A DNA stretch of 64,000 bases. Origin: Branchinecta lynchi. Lineage: Eukaryota; Arthropoda; Branchiopoda; Anostraca; Branchinectidae. Of this stretch, positions 1 to 12,500 are shown in pieces. The notes under the pieces were generated by a model. The model made no database searches, was not told where the DNA came from, and saw only the letters and a program-made list of their open reading frames with translations. The stretch's first letter is position 1; the number at the start of each line of letters is the position of its first letter. The position numbers were made by a program, and so were the translations under genes. The stretch is from assembly GCA_023053575.1 (NCBI GenBank), contig JAKZAP010000004.1, positions 16,193,624 through 16,257,623 of the forward strand. The letters are read 5' to 3'.

Positions 1-388
1 GTAGGCATCGGAGAGAAGAGCATAAGTCTAAAGCTTCGTCATTTTAAGGGGGGGGCCAAAACCCAGTCTCTATATAGGGTCTCTCAAGATTGCCTTGAAA
101 GATTCTGAGAAAGGGGCATCAGTATCTGAATCAAACCCAGATTGATCCGATACCTGGCCAAAATCTAAGATAGTGGGGAGCAGGACTCGTGAGTCTGGGC
201 AGACGTGGTAACGAAGGCTGACGCAGGAGGAACGCGAGGTGACATTTAGAAGCAGGAGTCGCCGTACTTTCCTGGGTCTGCTTCGGTTAATATTACAGTT
301 GATCAGTTTTCTGTTTCACTGTATGAGGGACGAGACGCCACAAGTCCTGTAAGATTATTCGTTTTATTCACTGATATACACTTTTTAG
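1..388. other. Intron of NUP205 (left edge)
   Basis: No exon or repeat that I can recognise. The sequence ends in the TTTTTAG acceptor of the first visible exon, so this is read as intron. Confidence 0.6.
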
Positions 389-525
389 GCTGATTGACTA
401 CCTCTCAGAAATCGAGGTGGAGAAAGCAGGGGATCCACCCCTTGATTTCAGCAATATTGTGCTTCTCCTGTCGCTGTTATATGCCTTCGACTTGAGCGTC
501 CTGCATCGCCATGAACACGGAGAAG
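389..525 (+). CDS. NUP205: NUP205 exon a (first in window)
   Basis: The acceptor is CTTTTTAG before 389 and the donor GTATTT follows 525. It enters with one base of a split codon and exits in phase 1. It reads LIDYLSEIEVE then DFSNIVLLLSLLYAFDLS, matching the family helix around human LLMALLYCFDIS. The preceding exon is outside the window; 1-388 looks like intron. Confidence 0.88.
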
Positions 526-3500
526 GTATTTATTTCCTCCCAGAGCAGGGGAGATTATACTGTGTCGTTGGGTTTGGGCGCCTCGGTCTGTCATGTATGT
601 ATCTTTCTATGAAAGCCATACGGGCCATGGTACATGACTAGACACTGAATCATAAACAAAATACTTAGATCACCTTAAAGGAAAAGGGATCTGTGTCCAC
701 CAAAACGACGATGAAGATCAACAGCCAAGAAAACTAAAACAAACCAAAAAAAGAACAAGAAACTAAAGATTAAAATAAAAATTGAAAGAATTGAAAGCCT
801 AAAATAAAGACAGCGAGACACTCACCAATACCTGCGACTAACAATTAGTATTGTTCTCGCTCGATACTTTCATTCCACAGGCAAGCGACCGTGACCAGCA
901 GCTCGGGTGATGGTTTGATTTAATTTCGTTTGATTTTAATAGCTGCTGCTCGTGCGCAAGCTCTTTTTGATCTGAGGGGATGAGGACTTGAATCCATATC
1001 TTGTGAATGCGTAGATGATTCGAGGCTAATCTCAGGGACGACTAAGCCTTCAGCTTCTCGTTTGAGAAAACCAAATATGAATCGCTAATTCTTACATCAC
1101 CAGTGTCTCTGTTTAGGGCTAGACCTAAATTTTGGTATTTGTAAATCTCGACAGCCTCTCTGCAGTGCTGAACGATGCCTTTGTCATGAGAAATAAAATT
1201 AGCCTGGTCAAATAAAACAATATGGTGTGGTTTGTCATAAATGTGTTCATTGAGGGCCGAGTCGAAAATATCTGGTCTTGTTCTTCTTTTGAGGGAAGGG
1301 TCTATTGATGTTCGGTGCTGAGCTATGCTTTCTTTTAACCGTTGTTCTGTTCTGCCGATGTACCATAAACCGCAAGAACAAGGAATCCTGTATACACCAG
1401 AAGTTTGAGTCTTAGGGATGGGATCCTTCCCTTGATACAGCTTTGACTTGATGGTTTCCCCGGGTTTGTAGTACGTGCAAATATTGTTTTTCTTCAGATT
1501 GTTCGCAATACGGTCTGAAATACCTTTAATGTAGGGCAGACCTAGATAAGCTGATTTCTTATTTTCGTCTGCAGTGTGTGTGTTGGTTTTTTGACAGTTT
1601 TTGAATGCGCTTTTCGATGACAGAATTAAGCAAAGTGATCGGATATCCATTCCCAAACAAAACGTCTCTAAGGTTGTCAAGCTCTGAATCAAGGAAACGT
1701 GGTGAACAAACATGTAAAGCTTTGTCAACTAGAGAAATGATGACTCCTCTTTTAACAGCAGGAGAGTGATTTGATGAAAAATTCAAGTATCGGCACTATG
1801 TGTGGGTCCAAGTGCCATATAGCGATCGCAATTTTTCTCCGTCCATCGGTCTGTCGGTCGGTCCGGGTTTTGCTAGTTCGGGCACTTCCACATAAGCTAG
1901 GACGATGAAACTTGGCAGGCATATCAGGGACCCCAAATGATTAAGTTGGAAATAGTCACTCCCCTTATCCGAGCATCGTGGGGGGGAGTGGAGGGAGGGG
2001 GAATCCCGAATCTTGAGGTATTTATAACTCTTAAACGGGTGATCGGATCTTAATCAAAATTGGTATTTGGAAAGACGTCGTGTCTCAGACGATCCACATA
2101 AATTCCGGACCGGATCCGGTCACTTCGGGGGGAGTTGAAGAGGGGAACCGGAAATCTTGGGAAATGCTTAGAGTGGAGGGATCAGGATGAAACTTGGTGG
2201 GAAGAGCAAGCACAAGTCCTAGATACATCATTGACATAACCGGACCGGATTCGAGCACTATCGGGGGAGGGGGGGGGGGTCTGGATTTCTGATTAAACGT
2301 GAGTTCGGTACTTCCTGATGCACTAGGACGATGCAACTGGGTTGGCATATCAGGGAATTGAATAAACCGACTTGACAATAGTCGTTTGCATGATCCGATC
2401 ATCGTGGGGGTAGTGGCCGGAGGGGGAATCCGGAATCTTGAGGAATTTATAACTCCTGAACGGGTGATCGGACCTTAATAAAACTTGGCATTTGGAAAGA
2501 CCTCCTGTCTCAGACGATCCACCTAAAATCCGGACCGGATCCGGTTACTTCGGGGGGAGTTGGAGAGGGGAACCGGAAATCTTGGGAGACGCTTAGAATG
2601 GAGGGATCATGGTGGGAAAAGCAAGCACAAGTCCTGGATACATCATTGACATAGCCGGACCGGATTCGGGCACTATGGGGGGAGTTGGGCGGGGGGGGGG
2701 GGAATGTCCGGATTTCTGATTGTCCGTGAGTTCGATACTTCCTGATGTACACGATGCAACTGGGCTGGCATATCAGGGACTCGAACAAATTGACTTGACA
2801 ATAGTCGTTTGCATGATCCGATCATCGTGGGGGGAGTGGAGGGATGGCGAATCCGGAATCTTGAGGCAGTCATAACTGTCAAAAGGGTGATCCGATTTGA
2901 ATGAAACTTGGCAAGTGGAAAGAGGTGTTGTCTCAGATGTTCCATGTCCCGACTAAAGAGACTTAAAGACCTGACATAATGTTCTAGGAAAATTTCTGTT
3001 CCTGGATCCGGCCATTTTGGGGGGAGTTAAGGGAAGGGGAATCCGGAAATTACTGACTTGCGTAGTTTGTGAACGGGTGGTCCGATTCGAGTGAAACTTT
3101 ATGGGTGATAAGAACTAATAAGCTAGATCTGAAACAAGTCTCCGAACCACATGCGGCATTGGCTCGGGTAACTGGAATGGGAGGACCGTAAACTTTGTGA
3201 GATGGTCAAAAACCAAACGAATGGGCTGACTGGGATGCTAGTTGGACACTACCGAGTTTATGCTGCTTAGTTTGTTATTTGGCGTCCGGACCGGATCCGG
3301 CAACGGTAGAGGAGGAGGGTCAGGCGGAAACCGGAAATTTGCAGAAATGCTCCGATTCAAACACCGTGGGAGGGGTTGGACGGGGGGTGGGAGGGGGTAC
3401 GGAAATATTTTAGCTCGAGTAGGGGCAAACGGATGGAGTGACTTGAATTTAACTTGGAAAGAATAGAGACCATGTGTCCTAGATGACATGTTTTAGGGTC

Positions 3501-6500
3501 CGGACGGGATCTGAACACGGTAGGGGGGGGGGGGGGGGGGGGTACCGGAGTTTCCCGAAAAAAGCTTTGACCTGAGTGAAACTTGATAGCCCCTACGAGA
3601 AGGTGCCTTAGATAATCTGTAAATGTGGCTGAACCAGATTTGGCCCTGGTGAGGAAGTTTGAGGGCGATGCGTACCGTCAATAGTACGGCAGTCCTAGGA
3701 ATCAAACTAGTATGGTAAAACATTTGTACTAGATTATCCGAGGCAATGAAATGCTCAGGCTCGCGTGAAATTAGATACCTTATTTCCAGGTCTAATCCTA
3801 GGGGGGGGGGGGGGGTGAAGGGGGGATTTTGTGACATTCTCATCTACTTTCTTGTACCAACTACTCGTAAGAAGTGCCATATGAGCTCGTAGCTCTTGTT
3901 ATTTTAATCTTTGGTTTCTTGTTGTTTTTTTCTTGGCTGTTGATCTTCATCCTCGTTTTGGCATTTTTTCTCGAAATTTTCTGTCTGCGCTGAAGAAGGG
4001 AGGCGGTTGTCCTCCCGAAATATTCGCCTTTTATTTCAGTGTATTCGTTGGCCTATAAAAAAAACCCATTTTCGTTGTTTTTTTCGTTGATTTTTTTGTT
4101 TTTGCCCCAGTAGGTTAAATCCTTTTCACTGTATTCTTTGAATTGCCAACGCTAGAACGTTTGGCGATTTACCTTTGCACTTTAAACCTGCTCAGGTCCT
4201 ATGGAAAATGCCCCAGTTATTGCAACTACTAGTTATTTCTTTCAATTTTTGTTTTAATCTTTGGTTTCTTGTTGTTTTTTGGTTTGTTTTAATTTTCTTG
4301 GCTGTTGATCTTCATCCTCGTTTTGGCATTTTTTCTCGAAATTTTCTGTCTGCGCTGAAGAAGGGAGGCGGTTAAATCCTTTTCACTGTATTCTTTGAAT
4401 TGCCAACGCTAGAACGTATGTCGATTTACCTTTGCACTTTAAGCCTGGTCAGGTCCTATGGAAAATGCCCCAGTTATTGCAACTACGGACCTGCTTGTTT
4501 GGTCCAGTCATCATGGGCGTATTTTACATCTTTTTCGAGAGTGACCCTGCTATCCCCACGACTCAGATCCATGCCCTCATTTTTTTGCCTTCTCACCCAA
4601 CATCGGTCGTCACGAAAAATCCCCTAATAGCCGCAGATGAATATATTTTTGTGTTATTACCCTGATGCTGAAATTTGCCGGGTATTATTATAGGTGATTG
4701 TTATGTCATATATTAAAAAACAAATTTCGGGTGAGGGGTGGTCTGTTGAACCATTTATCAAAGTCTAGCATGGATTCATATTTTCACGCTGATATCGCCG
4801 TTTTCTTTCTTTCAGAGTTAGCAAAGGAGCTGCCTATTTTCTCTGAAAAGAACTTTGTTACCGAAATCAACAGAGTGCTTGGAAAATCTGGCAAGACGTG
4901 GAAGCATCCAGGTTTTCAGAGCCTTGCTCGGCTAGCATGGGCGACATCTCTTGCTGCCTTGCGGTCAATACCCGGAGACAGGTCCGAAGAGAAATCTCGA
5001 CAAGGCAAGTACTCGCACCTTTCGTTTTCTAATGTGGCTAGGATTTGTGAATACTTTACTTTGTTCAAGCTTTGATGGTTGAACATTGATAACCCGCAAT
5101 CGTGGTTAACTTGAGTGAAGTACCCACTGATGTTAAATTGAAATGCAGAAAAACAGCTTCATGAGAGCTGCTAGGTTTAGATGAAGGGAAATTAGGTGTT
5201 CAAGTGGTGTCTTCCATTGGTGAGCGAAAGGTTTATGCTTCTTTTGGTTCTATGTCAATAAATATTCTGGGTTTGGCACTCATGATTCAAGTTCAAGTTC
5301 TTTTTATTAACAAACTTAATATACACAACTAAAATAATACAAACATAGACAAAAACAAAATCTATTTATTAAGCAAAATCCCGAGGGCTCTATGGCCCGT
5401 TGGTTAGGAAACAGCTATCTTTATAATAAAATGAAATAACTCACCAGGTGTTCTCGCGACTACAACCGACCTCCACATCACCACGCAACAAAATAAACGA
5501 ATTCATCGAGAACCAACACTGACATCTAATTTTTGTAACTGTTCAAAAAAAGAACCATATTCAAACCTTATTAATTTTTTTATCAATGAATTCAATCTTG
5601 TTCTCAAAATTCCACCAATTAACTACTGTTTTCCGAGGATAATCTTTTTAGTGTTTTTTTTTTTAACAAACCAAGACTCAGGGACTGCCGGATCTCAGCG
5701 GGAATCGAATTCCAGGCACACCGTACAACAACTTCCAGTACAACGCACTGAGGGAGTGGAAGGAACCAGTATGTCATCTCGGTTTCTTAATGCATAAGGG
5801 GTAACTTCATTGACAAGTCGAAACATCCCAGAAAAACATGACGGGAGGTTACCACGAAAATACTGAAATGCAAATGAGCATAACGAAAGAGTGTAAATGT
5901 CTCTTAGTTTCAATAGATGAACAGAAGCACTTGTTGTTGACTGGAGAATTTTAACTGCTTTCCGTTGTAGATTATAGATAGGGGAAAGTAAAAAATTTCG
6001 TTAGATTTCGAAATTTATCTAATAATGTTTGATTGGGATTGTCCCTTTTTCAGAGGCCTTAGAGCAAGATGAGTCCTTTGTCGATTTGGCACTAGAAGAC
6101 AAGGCGTTCGCTGCCGTAAAGGACATCCTGTCGAAGTACGAGCAGGTCTACTCCGAGGTATGGATGTCTCTGTTAACCGTCTGCATTTTGTCTTATGAGC
6201 TACTGCAATGCATCGAATAAGCTCACTGTTTTTCTTCTTTCTACTTTTAGTGTCCAGGAGAGTTGTAAACATTTTGATACTCGCTTTTTCAGATTTCAGT
6301 ATCAAGATGTGTGCCCGAAAACATCCTTCACTCGAGTCTTACCTTTCAGTACTGGCGTCTTCTCCCAATTTTCTGATCGGACTGGTCAACACAGAAAATA
6401 TAGCACATTGAAACGCTATTTCTTCTTTATCTGATATTTTATAGGGAAGCTATTCAGAATGCGTGTTTTTCGATATGGGGAGTTTGCTTGTGATCAAGCT

Positions 6501-9500
6501 TAACGTGTACTGCTCCTAGCAGACGAGTTGTTGTAATTTGAATGCGAATGTTCTGATTATAAGTGTTAAAACTGTGGTGCTACTCGTATTTTTTTTTCAC
6601 ATCAGTTTCCGATCAAGAAATTTGCATGCAGCGCGAACCAACACTGATCGTTAAATTGAACTGCTTTATTGAAGTTATTGGACGATTCTCATCCTTCTAC
6701 CTTTGGAGTTTTACTGTTGTTTTGATCGCCTCTGTCTAATAACAGTTTTGTTTTTAGGAGTTTTACATCAAACGGTTCCACTATCTGATTAGTGACCTGT
6801 TAGTATTGATGCCGCTGAAGATAAAGGATATTAGAAATAAGGCAGAGGAAACAGCCCGAACCCTGATTGTATACCAACAGGTAGGTTCTTTTAAACTATA
6901 GTACTACCAACACTGCAGAAGTGGGTAAGTTTCTCCCTTGTGTTAATGTCATCGCCCAAACCAGGTTGAAGCCTGTCGCTACTGATTAGCGGTCCTATTT
7001 GGCTTAAAAACCGTTTCTAAAACGTTTTACCTTTCGTCAAATTTTTCACATCTAGCTGCTTGATTATACCGCTTTTCAAATCTAGTTGCTTGGTTATACC
7101 GCCGGTCGTAAGGTCGTCAGTCGTCTTAGCTCAGTTTTTGTAAATTTTTAAGAATGAAGAAATCTACTGAACCAACATTCTACCAATATTCTACCAACAA
7201 AAAAAAAATCCGAGAATTTAAGTTTCTTAAAACTAATTGAAATACGCGGTTTTCCCATCCAACGGTGATTTGGAGAGTTTCTGGATTCGCAGTTTTGAAG
7301 CAACAGCTTAGCGATGGTTGATGAGTTCTGTGTATTATTTTGTTTCTAGTTGGTAAAGATAACTCACAGGCCACTCAGTCCCCTTCTAAGCGCCTGTACT
7401 GCTTACAGAGAAAAAAGGGTTGAAAGATTTTTTTTCTGTCTTGAAAGATAAGAAGTTAATTAGTGTACTGCGTCTTTAGAGATCAGATTGACACGGCCAG
7501 ATGCTGTGGAAGTCACGGGAACAACGGCACGTTCTTTTAAGCCACGTTCACAAGCATGCCCAGCCAAGCACAGATGCTTAGGCAAATGCTCAGGCTTAGC
7601 CAGGCACCGAGTTCTAGAGCCTAGAACTCCATGCCTGGCCCAAAATATGTGCCTAGGCATGGGTGTGAACGGTGATGCTAGGCACGTGCCTAGGTCTCTG
7701 TGCTTGGCTAAGCATGCTTGTGAACGGGGCTTTAGTCTCCGACGTAACAATTTCTTTTGCTTTCTAGGAAGGTCTAGTACCACCTGCCCACCTCCCTCAG
7801 CATTTTGAGAATCTCCTAGAAGCGATTGCAGCCATCTACAGCCAAGACCCTCTGAACCTCAACCTCTGCCTGGAATTCTGGTATTCCACTGACTACCATA
7901 CGCCCCAGAGGAACACGTCTCGGCAGATGTCACTTAACAAGTTCGTGAGGTTGGCCGGAGACCTCCTACCTCCCTCTCTGTATATCCCGTACATCCGAAT
8001 GCTGGGCAGCCTGGCAAATAGTCCACGTGCTGCGCACTACGCCTTCAACTTGCTGAAACAGAATGGTGTAGGTCAGGCGAATACTGTTTCCTGGGATCAC
8101 TTCTTTTCGTCATTGTCGCGATACTTGAATAATTTGAGGTCGGAAAATTATCCAGTGCAAGATACGGTGTATAGGCAGAAGCAGGGGCTGCAAGGAGGAA
8201 TCACGGCCCAGGAGATGCTTGGATTTCAGGAGATCTTGAGGCTGACGAGAACCGTTGCTGACCTCGATGATGCTGGTAAGTTATTGGTGATGTGCAGCCT
8301 ACTGGTTGGCAGGGATACGACAGGTAGGGCGGCAGTAGCAATGAAGGGCCAGGGCCGGAGGAACCAGTACCTTGGCAGCAGAACGAGCTACGTTCTTTTC
8401 AAATTTAACAGCTTCAACAAAACTTATCGCTAAAAGATCTAGTCTGCTTTAGCAAAGTAAGGTAGAATTTAATACAACGAAAAAAAAACATATGTCAGTA
8501 AAACCGATAGTTTAAATCAAGGGCATATAAATAGTGAAAGTTGGTTTTTTTTTTTTTTTTATGGGACCAAATCGTGTTCTGTCTGTTGAAATCTTAGACT
8601 CCAGAGCGTCACAGTGGCTGACGTCGTCTGACCGAAGCTGAGGAATTACACAGTGGGAAGAAAGTTGCTGAGAAACACTCGTTTTGCTCTTTCTATAAAT
8701 CGTTGACCGTTGAGTTCCTGGAATCACTTTTGCTTAACGAAGAACAACATACCATTGTGCCCTTGCCACAAAGTTTTTACTTTAAGGACCTGTCCTACCT
8801 ATTACACTAACGCAACAAACTTTCATAATCACTCCATATATTTCTAAATCCAGAGATCACAATTTCGTACGGTACATTTCTCACTTTCCGTGTTTTACTA
8901 CCGTCGATGTGTATCACGCAGTCGACGGTTGTCTGCGAGAAGTATTTTCATCAGAGAAACCGGTTATCTAAAATTTTTCCGTATTTTCGCTGTAAGTCAA
9001 CGGGTCTCGGAAAAGGCTTAAAACAGCCAAAACTGTGGGTTGAAAGCACAGCCTAGTTTTAAAGTATTCAAATATTTTAAAATACTGTAAGTTGAATAGT
9101 AAATGGTGCGAGGGGGGGGGGGGGGGGCGTCTTTTAAAAGAGTTGTAGAATTGATTTTTTTTTTTTTTTTTTTCGTCTAGCTCGGATGGCTCTAGCCGAA
9201 AATCCATCATGGACTCCTCTGGTTACGCTCCTTGGCTTGGCAACATGCGGCGTTCCAGTTCCGCTGAAAGCTGACTTTCTCACTACCCTGGCGGCTTTCG
9301 CCAAGTCTCGCGACATTGCCACCGCACTTTGGCATCATTTAGAGATGGCACAGCTGATTGCCACGGTTCCGTCAACTTCTAGCTTCCCTCAGAGGGGCAT
9401 TCACACAGATCTTGAAGAAGTTGAGTCGAGAAATGAAGAATATCCTTTGACTGGAGCATTCTTGAAGCTGTTGAATGACCTCGCCAAGGCCGATATTCCG

Positions 9501-12500
9501 TTGAATGTTGGTGTACCGAACAGAGCCCCGGGCATTGACCCCTACATTAAATTCGTTGTGGATAATGTCCTACTGAGGAGTCATACGAGAGCATACAGGA
9601 AGTCGTCTGAGAAGGTACGACTTATTTAGTTTTTTTTCACATCTAAATTTTTTTTAAAATTACCTCCCTCATGATGGTGCGAGATCTTTTCGTTTATTTT
9701 CTAAAAAGCTCAGTTGAGTCACTCTGGATTTTTTTTTTTTCAAATCGCAGGCTCAGTGTAGTTAAAAGGTTCACACCATTTATTTTTTTCACGAGCCATG
9801 AGTCATCGATAAGTTTATCTTGTCAGAATGAATTAACTAACCTTGTACACTACAGCTTACGTTCGTCACTCAGTGGGAAGCTGTTTGACTTGAAAATAAG
9901 TGCCTGTGAAGCTGTCGCATAGCTTCGTAACTTGTTGTGAAGTGATTTTCGGTCCGTGTCAAGTTCATACGAAGACATATAGTACTATAATTTTGCTATA
10001 GGATAGGCAATAGGCCAAGCGAAGGGCTTGGGCATGGGGGGGGGGGGGGAGGGGGAGGATTTCAGAATGTACGACTGGCTAAAAACACAGCACCAGCAGG
10101 CTCAAGAAATATTAACGCCAGAAGTTCTAAGACGTTACGGAAAATGCCATTGTAGTAATAAAATAATAAACAAATTATTAACAAGAATTAGAAGATGCCG
10201 TTCATATCAGATTTCCCTGGAGAGAAGACGAGCCTTCGTACCAGCTAAAGAATGTGATTTGTGGGTGAGTTCACGTTTGGTAACTGCGTGTATGTCCGTC
10301 TGGAAAGCTGAAAACATACAACTTTCGTACAGACAAGCTCCAACGTACGACTGAGATTAGATTCTCTGGAGCATGGGGGGTGGGGGAGGGTGCTTCACCC
10401 CCAGCCCCTTCGAACCGCCCCTGCATTCCTCCCCTCCCTCCCGAACAAGAATTAGAAGATGCCGTTCATATCAGATTTCCCTGGAGAGAAGACGAGCCTT
10501 CGTACCAGCTAAAGAATGTGATTTGTGGGTGAGTTCACGTTTGGTAACTGCGTGTATGTCCGTCTGGAAAGCTGAAAACATACAACTTTCGTACAGACAA
10601 GCTCCAACGTACGACTGAGATTAGATTCTCTGGAGCATGGGGGGTGGGGGAGGGTGCTTCACCCCCAGCCCCTTCGAACCGCCCCTGCATTCCTCCCCTC
10701 CCTCCCGAAAAAAAAATAGTGGCACTAAACGGATAAGTCAGCTAAGATTTGCTCGAGCGATTTGGCCCATCTTGGCAAGGGTCCTCGTCAGACCATAGCT
10801 AAAAGCAGAGTGGAACTTGATAAAATTGACACACTCTAGTAGCAGCGATACTAGCACCACTAGCGGTAGAGACGTCCCTATTGAAACTCATTCAGTCGTT
10901 CACCAGCGTTGGCTCCGATAACTTCGTATCCTACACATAGCAAAAAATGATACAGCCTCCATTGTTTCCGTGGTGTGTGCAGACCACAACTTTGCTTTGC
11001 TAGAAATTTCAAAACCTGCAAGTTTGTCTCGCTTTAAATGGCGCAAGCGTTGTGGGCAGCGCTACGAGTATGGCCCGTTTGCAAACATGGAAAGCATATG
11101 TCTTGGCGCTAATCCCTTAGTGTTGGGCGATATTTGGATTTTTCGATCTATCGATATTTTCAGTTTCGATAATCCATATATCGATATCGATATTTCTTTA
11201 GATGTTTCGCTATAGGATAGTCTAGTTTCGCCAAAATTTACTAACGAAATTGTCGTTAAATAGCATCTTGCATCATCTCAGACTCCGAATAAATAAGAAC
11301 CGAATTACGTAAAACATATTGCTTCAATTTCGGTATATAAATGTAGGTTATGTTGGATTATTTACAATAATTATGAATGAAAAAATATCGTTTTCGATAT
11401 CGATATTTACGTTTCGATATTCGATATCGATATTTGGTCCGATATATCGATATATCGTCATCGATATTGAATATCGCCCAACACTATAATCCCTAGTGTT
11501 ATTTTGCTCTGAAGCAGAGCACTACCGAGTACCGCCAAGACATGGAAAAAGTGACACACATTCTAATATCGGCGACGCTAGCATCACCAGCGACAGTGAA
11601 CCTCCCTATTGAAACTCAATCAGTCGTGCACCAGTGCTGGCTCCGATAACTTCATATCCTGATCACAGTCGAAAAAAGATACAACCTCCCCTGTTTCCTC
11701 GATAGGTGCAGACCGCATCTTAGCTTTAATAAAATCTCTAAACCAGCAAGTTTAGCTCGCTTTAAATGCCGCAACCGTAGTACTATGAGTATGGCCCATT
11801 TGCGAAGCAAGGAAAGCATAGGCCTTATCGCCCAAGAAATGTATGCGATATTGAGATGCTGAAGAGAATAGAGAGGGAATGAAAGAACTATCCAGAAATT
11901 TGACGTGTTTCTTGTGTGGAAGGTATGATACAGTTCAAAACTGGACTTGAAGTACTTCTCATCCAGGGATTTTTCAGTTACCACACCTGCTGCGAAGCTA
12001 CTACTAGTGTGCAAAGTTCCGCGTTAGTACCATTCATTTGGCCAAAATAGGCATTCATAGGATGTAAAAACTTGTGTCTGTGTGAGGGGGGAGGTAGGGG
12101 TGAATTCTCGGGAGGGGTGGGGATCTGGGGAAATAATGTCCGGAATCAATTCCTCTAGCTCTATTCTACCTAGGATTTACCGTCTTTGAGGTAGGTGCCG
12201 GTCCGCTTCTTTTATTTCTGCAACTAACCTTAAAAGCTGTTTAGATGTACGGCTGTAATTTTTCTCATACTTTTTTTTTACAGTGGGAATTATGTAGTCT
12301 CGCTATGAAGCTTCTACACCGACTCCTATTCTCATATGAACCAACCGTGGATGATCTGCAACCAAGGGGAAGTGACCTCGTTCCGCAGCAACCTGGATTC
12401 GGTGTATTGGTCAGCCTGTTACAGGATTCTCCGCTGCTTAGAATGGTAAGCCACAGACGAACGGTAAAATAGAAAACTGATAGGAAGGGATTTTCATCAG

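Noticed and set aside
1959..3843. Several minus-strand frames rich in proline (PPPPPP)
   Set aside because: They are translations of G homopolymers in family A monomers; frames differ between copies and have no conserved domain.
5380..5420. tRNA A-box-like TGGCCCGTTGGTTAGG
   Set aside because: No B-box or cloverleaf follows.
7927..8433. Frame beyond 8275 reading through the donor
   Set aside because: After GTAAGT the sequence loses all NUP205 similarity and soon stops; the next exon joins in phase.
10028..10618. Two identical frames (RIRRCRSYQISLERRRAFVP...)
   Set aside because: Produced by the 264-bp duplication in an intron; no recognisable domain and no splice or context support.
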